From DAIRET01 sp036795455 (lineage in GTDB: Bacteria > Bacteroidota > Ignavibacteria > Ignavibacteriales > Ignavibacteriaceae): a stretch of 10,984 bases of DNA. Position 1 is the first letter of the stretch, and each line of letters starts with the position of its first letter. The stretch is taken from positions 1 to 10,984 of the forward strand of contig DAIRET010000096.1 of the NCBI GenBank assembly GCA_036795455.1, read 5' to 3'. The notes beneath the pieces are model-generated. The model was not told the origin of the DNA, did not search any database, and was given only the letters and a program-made list of their open reading frames with translations. Below, one piece after another: positions 6,711 to 10,984 of this stretch. Both the position numbers and the translations under genes were made by a program.

Positions 6711-7754
6711 TTACTCTACCGCTGGTTCAAGGAGCGTTAATGAATAATTATCAACATCAAGCTTGGTTTTAACACCGAATGGAAGAGTCATTTTATTAGT
6801 GATATGTCCGAATGACATTCCATAAACAACCGGAATACCAAGATCAAAAAGCCTGTCGTAAATCACTTCCATTAACGAGAATGAATTCCCGATACCCGAA
6901 ATACTTTCACGCGGATGGCATTTTGAAAAAACACCGAGAGCAATACCGGCTGCATTATCGAATTTGCCTGCTTGTATCATTTGTGTAAGCATTCTATCTA
7001 CCCGATAAGGTTCTTCGCTTACTTCTTCAATGAAAAATATTTTGTCTTTTGAATCTACATCGTAAGGAGTGCCGATAAGAGACACAACGATTGAAAGATT
7101 GCCGCCGACAAGTATTCCTTCGGCAGTTCCGCTTCTAACAATTTCCCTTTGGTATTCCGGGGCAGTATTTGTTTCTTCTGCATTCAGTAACACTGTTTCT
7201 TTTTTCGGAGACATCATTACATCTCTGAAAAGATTAACGCTATATTCATTAAATGTTGATATACCTACAGGACCATGAAATCCTACCAAACCTGTTTTCG
7301 CATAGATTCCATAAAACAGCGCCGTAATATCGCTGTAGCCAATCAACGCTTTAGGATTATTTTTTATCAATTTGTAATCAAGAAGGGGCAATATCCTTGA
7401 ACAGCCGTATCCACCCCGTGAGCAGAAAATGCTGTCAATCTTACTATCGGCAAACATTTTATTCATATCGTCTGCCCGTTGTTTATCGTTACCTCCCAGG
7501 TAACCGTGTTTTCCGAGAACAGCTTCTCCCGGCTGTACTTTAAAACCGAGGTTTTCGAGATTTGCAATCGATTCGTTCAATTCTTTTTCTGAAATGAAAC
7601 CTCCGGGTGAAATCAATCCGACAGTATCACCTTTTTTAAGTCTTTTGGGTTTTATAGTTTCGATTTGCAAATTGCTTTTTCCTGTAGCTGAATAGGGGAT
7701 TGCTGTAAACAGACTTGCAGCAGCAGTTGTTTTAATAAAGTCTTTTCTTTTCAT
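6711..7754 (-). CDS. Exported S66-family LD-carboxypeptidase-like protein
   Basis: S66 peptidases include LD-carboxypeptidase, which removes the terminal D-Ala from peptidoglycan tetrapeptides, and the MccF group, which cleaves microcin C. The 347-residue protein has the family layout: GDTVGLISPGG near the start, SRGGYGCSRILPLLD (112-126), the nucleophile elbow GYSD with Ser141, Glu243 in FFIEEVSEEPYRVDRML, and His317 in SFGHITNKMTLPFG. Together Ser-Glu-His form the expected catalytic triad. The N-terminus, MKRKDFIKTTAAASLF, resembles a Tat or Sec signal with one arginine of the Tat pair replaced by lysine, so export is inferred. E. coli LdcA is cytoplasmic by comparison. ATG 7754 has no clear Shine-Dalgarno; its upstream bases are AT-rich. 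It is first of a two-gene unit with the HELSH peptidase and 116 bases from fbp. LD-carboxypeptidase is likelier than microcin immunity, but the substrate is not proven. Confidence 0.88.
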   Translation of the reverse strand: MKRKDFIKTTAAASLFTAIPYSATGKSNLQIETIKPKRLKKGDTVGLISPGGFISEKELNESIANLENLGFKVQPGEAVLGKHGYLGGNDKQRADDMNKMFADSKIDSIFCSRGGYGCSRILPLLDYKLIKNNPKALIGYSDITALFYGIYAKTGLVGFHGPVGISTFNEYSVNLFRDVMMSPKKETVLLNAEETNTAPEYQREIVRSGTAEGILVGGNLSIVVSLIGTPYDVDSKDKIFFIEEVSEEPYRVDRMLTQMIQAGKFDNAAGIALGVFSKCHPRESISGIGNSFSLMEVIYDRLFDLGIPVVYGMSFGHITNKMTLPFGVKTKLDVDNYSLTLLEPAVE

Positions 7755-7794
7755 AACGATATATTTTGTTTTAAAAAATGAGAATTATCGTTAT
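7753..7794 (-). repeat. Nine-base inverted repeat around the S66 gene start
   Basis: ATAACGATA at 7753-7761 is exactly complementary to TATCGTTAT at 7786-7794, with a 24-base AT-rich spacer. The left arm covers the first bases of the start codon on the minus strand, so folding in mRNA could mask the start. A match this short in AT-rich DNA could also be chance. Confidence 0.3.
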
Positions 7795-7842
7795 AAATAT
7801 ACTTATCCCGGAACTTAAGAAAAACTTTTGTTTACTTTCCCG

Positions 7843-7855
7843 GTGAATGATTCAC
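7843..7855. promoter_or_regulatory. Palindromic 13-mer, possible operator, in the fbp/S66 gap
   Basis: GTGAATGATTCAC is a perfect dyad of six bases on each side of one central base. It lies in the 116-base gap (7755-7870) between the fbp stop and the S66-gene start, about 90 bases upstream of that start. It is too short and lacks a T-run to be a terminator. A dimeric regulator site for the S66 unit is possible. On the minus strand a TATATT at 7801-7796 could be a -10 element for that unit, but its -35 is poor. Confidence 0.3.
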
Positions 7856-7870
7856 ATTAAAAAAATGTAC

Positions 7871-8890
7871 TTATTCCGGTTCAGCATCCAGAAAACTTTG
7901 CACCATGTCAACATCATCAGCACTACCGATGAATATCGGTGTTCGCTCATGCAATTTCTGCGGGATTTTTTCAAGCAGACGTATTTTGCCGTCTGTAGCT
8001 TTACCACCTGCTTCCTCAACTAGAAAAGCCATCGGAACGCATTCGTACATCATTCTTAATTTCCCGTTGGGATTTCTTATATCCCCGGGGTACATAAAAA
8101 TACCGCCGTACATTAATGTTCTGTGGACATCGGCAACCATAGAGCCGATATATCTTGAAGAATAAGGTCTGCCGGATTCTTTATCTTCTTCCTGTAAGTA
8201 CTTTATATATTTTTTTAATCCGGGGTGCCAGTACTTATAGTTGCCTTCGTTAATTGAATAAATTTTTCCTTTATTCGGAATGCGTATGTTCTCGGAAGAT
8301 AGAAGGAACTCTCCGATTGACGGATCAAGCGTGAAAATGTGAACGCCGTGTCCGTGACCCGTGGTATAAGTTAAAACTGTAGAAGAGCCGTAAACGATGT
8401 ATCCCGCAGCCGCCATTTTAACTCCTGGTTGTAAACAGTCTTCTAATGTGCCTGGTGTATCATCGGGAGAGATTCTGTGGTAAATGGAAAATATTGTTCC
8501 AATACTTACGTTAGCATCAATATTGGATGAGCCGTCAAGCGGGTCAAAAAGCAAAACGTATTTACCGAGATGATGTTCGGGCGGAATATGAATTATTTCT
8601 TCATCTTCTTCTGAGGCCATAACGCAAAGATGTCCGCCATGATCCATCGCTTTAATCATCATTTCGTGAGCGTAAACATCAAGTTTTTTTACATCTTCAC
8701 CATGCACATTTCTTTCCCCGGTAAAACCGAGGATGTCTACAAGTCCCGCTTTATTTACTTCAAGTGAAATCACTTTTGCAGCAATTGCTAAATCTGAAAG
8801 CAAACTTGATAGCTCGCCTGTTGCTCCCGGATGTTGTCTTTCTCCTTCAATAATATGACGTTCAAGTGTCATGAATCGGGCTTTTGGCAT
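7871..8890 (-). CDS. fbp: Class I fructose-1,6-bisphosphatase
   Basis: This enzyme hydrolyses fructose 1,6-bisphosphate to fructose 6-phosphate and phosphate, the committed step of gluconeogenesis, in the cytoplasm. The 339 residues match class I length and motifs. Metal ligands include Glu94-Glu95 in ASEEDEE and Asp116/Asp119 in FDPLDGSSNID (115-125). Substrate-side motifs include YSINEGNY (211-218), SSRYIGSMVADVHRTL (244-259) and MYECVPMAFLVEEAGGKA (281-298). Residues corresponding to the known AMP inhibition site appear kept: Thr24 in ATGE, Lys110-Tyr111 and Arg139; AMP inhibition is inferred from this. The loop at 178-182, GHGHG, is two residues longer than the TTGCGV-type loop I recall from E. 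coli. ATG 8890 has AAGGAG (8898-8903) seven bases upstream. It starts 18 bases after the ABC gene, so it is probably cotranscribed with the exporter, though no functional link is evident. Confidence 0.97.
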   Translation of the reverse strand: MPKARFMTLERHIIEGERQHPGATGELSSLLSDLAIAAKVISLEVNKAGLVDILGFTGERNVHGEDVKKLDVYAHEMMIKAMDHGGHLCVMASEEDEEIIHIPPEHHLGKYVLLFDPLDGSSNIDANVSIGTIFSIYHRISPDDTPGTLEDCLQPGVKMAAAGYIVYGSSTVLTYTTGHGHGVHIFTLDPSIGEFLLSSENIRIPNKGKIYSINEGNYKYWHPGLKKYIKYLQEEDKESGRPYSSRYIGSMVADVHRTLMYGGIFMYPGDIRNPNGKLRMMYECVPMAFLVEEAGGKATDGKIRLLEKIPQKLHERTPIFIGSADDVDMVQSFLDAEPE

Positions 8891-8897
8891 GTCTCTA

Positions 8898-8903
8898 CTC
8901 CTT
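8898..8903 (-). promoter_or_regulatory. Ribosome binding site of fbp
   Basis: AAGGAG on the minus strand lies seven bases upstream of the fbp ATG and inside the 18-base gap after the ABC gene stop. This supports both the start choice and the operon arrangement. Confidence 0.75.
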
Positions 8904-8908
8904 TGGAT

Positions 8909-10699
8909 TTATGTTTTTACTAATTCCTGGTCTTTGTATTGCAACTGGTAAAGTTTATAGTATATCCCTCTCTTTGCAAGCAGTTCTTGATGATTACCGA
9001 TTTCTCTTATCTCTCCTTTGTGCATAACAATTATTTTGTCCGCATTTTGAATTGTTGACAACCTATGCGCAATCACAATGGCAGTTCTTCCAACCAGAAG
9101 TTTTTGAATTGCATTCTGTATCAAAATCTCTGTTTCAGTATCAACGCTTGAAGTTGCCTCATCTAAAATAAGGATTTGCGGGTTATAAGCAAGTGCCCTT
9201 GCAAAAGAAATCAACTGTTTTTGTCCCACACTGAAAGTAGCCCCCCGCTCTTTAACTTCTTCATTATATTTTTTAGGAAGCATCTCAATAAATTTATCGG
9301 CTCCTACCAGGCGGGCAGCTTCCTCAATTTGTTGATCGGTTATTAATGGATTATTCATCCCGATATTGGATTTGATAGTACCCGAGAAAAGAAATACATC
9401 CTGCAGAACAACTGCAATGTGTTTTCTTAAATCATTTTTGTCTATATCGCGGATATCGATTCCGTCAAGTAAAATCTTACCTTTATTGATGTCATAAAAC
9501 CTCGTAAAAATATTAATTGTACTCGTCTTACCTGCACCGGTAGCTCCAACTATTGCTACTGTTTCGCCTGGATTTATGTTGAATGAAATGTCTTTCAGTA
9601 TGTATTCGTCTTCATTGTATGCAAACCATACATTCTGGAATTCGATCTTTCCTTCTATACTGTCGAGATTGACAGGGTTGTCGGAATTCTTGATTATCGT
9701 TTGATTATCAAAGAGTTTAAAAATTCTTTCCGACGAAGCCATTGCTGTTTGCATTATGTTATACTTTTCAGACAGATCACGTATCGGTCTAAAAAACATT
9801 TCAGTGTATTGAATGAATGCAAACAGTGTTCCCAGGGTTAAAGTATTTTGAATTACCTCGCCTCCGCCATACCAGATAATTAATCCGATGGCAACCGCAC
9901 TTAAAAATTCTACACCGGGATAAAAAACAGCGTAGTAGAAAATCGAGTTAATATTTGCCTTCCGATGATCTGCATTTATACCGGAGAATTTTTTTAATTC
10001 ATCTTCTTCTTTATTGAATATCTGTACAACCGAAATCCCTGTAATATGTTCCTGCATGTATGAATTCAACCGGGCAAGATGGAACCGGACGTCGCGGTAA
10101 GTTTCTCTCACTTTTTTTCTGAACAAAAATGTACCGTAAAACAAAACAGGTAAAACAGAAAGAGTAACAAGCGACAATTCCCAATCGAGGAAGAACATAA
10201 ACCCGAGAATCCATAAAACTATAAATACATCGCTGAATACCATCACTATTCCACTTGAGAAAAGCTCGTTCAAAGATTCTACATCGTTTGTTGTTCTTGT
10301 TACTATTCTGCCAATCGGGGTTTTATCAAAAAATTTAGCTGCAAGTTTTTGGGTATGAGTGAATAACTGCGTTCTTAAATCAAGAATTGTTTTCTGCCCG
10401 AGATATTGTGTATAGTAGGTTAGAAAATATTGCATAAAAGACTGAAATAGAAGCGTAGCTAATAATAAAAGTGAAATGTACAGCAGTCCCGTGTAATCAT
10501 TATTCGCAATAGAATCATCAACGGCGATTTTAGTCAAATAAGGGCGAACCGGTCCAAGTGCGGCAACAACTATATTCAATAGGATAGCAAATACAACATA
10601 TTTTTTATAAGGCTTAACATAACCGAGAAGCCTTTTCATCAAACGGGCGTCGTACGCTTTTCCTAATACTTCATCATCAACTCTTACATCCTGAGCCAT
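8909..10699 (-). CDS. ABC exporter half-transporter (membrane domain fused to ATPase), catalytically intact half
   Basis: The 596-residue protein has type IV exporter (MsbA/BmrD-like) architecture: six membrane helices spread over about residues 34-305, then a nucleotide-binding domain from about 350. The ATPase motifs are complete: Walker A GATGAGKTS (385-393), Q-loop Gln433 in VVLQDVFLFSG, Walker B ILILDEATS with Asp513 and catalytic Glu514, D-loop SSVD (517-520) and H-loop His545 in IAHRLST. The signature is FSVGQ (489-493) instead of LSGGQ. Together with the neighbouring half, whose catalytic Glu position is Asp, this suggests a heterodimeric exporter of the TM287/288 or BmrCD type. It lies in the inner membrane; the cargo (lipid, drug or peptide) cannot be told. 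ATG 10699 has only a weak, distant AAAGG; it lies 30 bases after the partner gene's stop. The short minus-strand frame at 10011-10214 is a shadow. Confidence 0.95.
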   Translation of the reverse strand: MAQDVRVDDEVLGKAYDARLMKRLLGYVKPYKKYVVFAILLNIVVAALGPVRPYLTKIAVDDSIANNDYTGLLYISLLLLATLLFQSFMQYFLTYYTQYLGQKTILDLRTQLFTHTQKLAAKFFDKTPIGRIVTRTTNDVESLNELFSSGIVMVFSDVFIVLWILGFMFFLDWELSLVTLSVLPVLFYGTFLFRKKVRETYRDVRFHLARLNSYMQEHITGISVVQIFNKEEDELKKFSGINADHRKANINSIFYYAVFYPGVEFLSAVAIGLIIWYGGGEVIQNTLTLGTLFAFIQYTEMFFRPIRDLSEKYNIMQTAMASSERIFKLFDNQTIIKNSDNPVNLDSIEGKIEFQNVWFAYNEDEYILKDISFNINPGETVAIVGATGAGKTSTINIFTRFYDINKGKILLDGIDIRDIDKNDLRKHIAVVLQDVFLFSGTIKSNIGMNNPLITDQQIEEAARLVGADKFIEMLPKKYNEEVKERGATFSVGQKQLISFARALAYNPQILILDEATSSVDTETEILIQNAIQKLLVGRTAIVIAHRLSTIQNADKIIVMHKGEIREIGNHQELLAKRGIYYKLYQLQYKDQELVKT

Positions 10700-10729
10700 T
10701 ATAATTCAATGCCTTTAATACTTTCCATT

Positions 10730-10984
10730 TTAGTTGATTTCTTCCAATTCTTTTTCGAGCAACTGCTTGTAATAAACATCGGCGTAGAAACCTCCGAGAG
10801 CAATTAATTCTTCGTGCGTTCCTTCTTCGGTAATTGTATTATTCTGGATTACTGCTATCTTATCCGCATCTTTTACTGTTGACACGCGATGGCTTATTAA
10901 AATGCTTGTTCTGCCTTTCATAAAGGATTTTAAATTCTTTAGAATTTCCTCTTCAGTTTGAGTATCAACTGAAGAGAAAGAATC
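10730..10984 (-). CDS. Partner ABC exporter half-transporter, C-terminal end only (5' part outside window)
   Basis: The frame is open to the right edge, so only the last 84 residues are seen. The first visible residues, DSFSSVDTQTEEE, fall at the end of Walker B and the D-loop. Aligned with the neighbouring half's DEATSSVDTETE, the first visible Asp occupies the catalytic Glu position. The H-loop ISHRVST is present with its His, followed by the usual DADKIAVIQNNTITEEGTHEEL and a short Glu-rich tail. This fits the degenerate half of a heterodimeric exporter. The stop is 30 bases before the next ABC gene, so the two are clearly an operon. The ATG at 10921 is internal to the domain and is not a start. 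The transmembrane part, Walker A and signature lie outside the window. Confidence 0.92.
   Translation of the reverse strand, partial: DSFSSVDTQTEEEILKNLKSFMKGRTSILISHRVSTVKDADKIAVIQNNTITEEGTHEELIALGGFYADVYYKQLLEKELEEIN

Noticed and set aside
7069..8165. Two + strand frames of 69 and 86 residues opposite the S66 and fbp genes
   Set aside because: They are antisense to conserved enzyme-coding sequence and have no recognisable content.

Overview
The window looks like ordinary chromosome from an AT-rich Gram-negative bacterium. My best guess is the Bacteroidota/Chlorobiota (FCB) group, possibly an Ignavibacteria-like lineage. That rests on AT-rich intergenic sequence, the overall style of the proteins, and a mix of genes with strong AAGGAG ribosome binding sites and genes with none. 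It is an impression from memory of similar proteins, not a computed assignment. I see no phage, transposon, integron, CRISPR, tRNA or rRNA signal, and no stretch over 300 bases lacks a gene.

Left part (1-1956, + strand). The window opens inside a class II fumarase gene (fumC, C-terminal 202 residues). A small protein with two CDGSH iron-sulfur motifs follows 21 bases later. A very good intrinsic terminator (890-929) ends that unit. Only 16 bases after its T-run a TTG-started gene begins for a seven-helix membrane protein, tightly coupled to a small soluble protein of unknown function. The left block converges on the right block with 12 bases between stop codons.

Right part (1969-10984, - strand, so transcribed right to left). 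In transcription order it holds: the 3' end of one ABC exporter half-transporter (window-truncated); a complete partner half-transporter; class I fructose-1,6-bisphosphatase (fbp) 18 bases later; a 116-base gap; an exported S66 LD-carboxypeptidase-like protein; a TTG-started membrane-anchored HELSH metallopeptidase-like protein 17 bases later; a 162-base gap holding a possible terminator hairpin; and a very large (1244-residue) cytoplasmic GH13 alpha-amylase-family protein with long uncharacterised helical flanks.

How the genes fit together: fumarase, FBPase and the GH13 protein fit central carbon, gluconeogenesis and alpha-glucan metabolism. The ABC pair looks like a heterodimeric exporter with one degenerate ATP site. 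The S66 and HELSH proteins both look envelope-located and may act on cell wall or envelope proteins. I found no compelling new multi-gene system. The observations most worth a second look are the terminator pressed against the start of the seven-helix gene, that gene's orphan partner, the Asn-Pro-Asp in place of Asn-His-Asp in the GH13 protein, and the asymmetric ABC pair.
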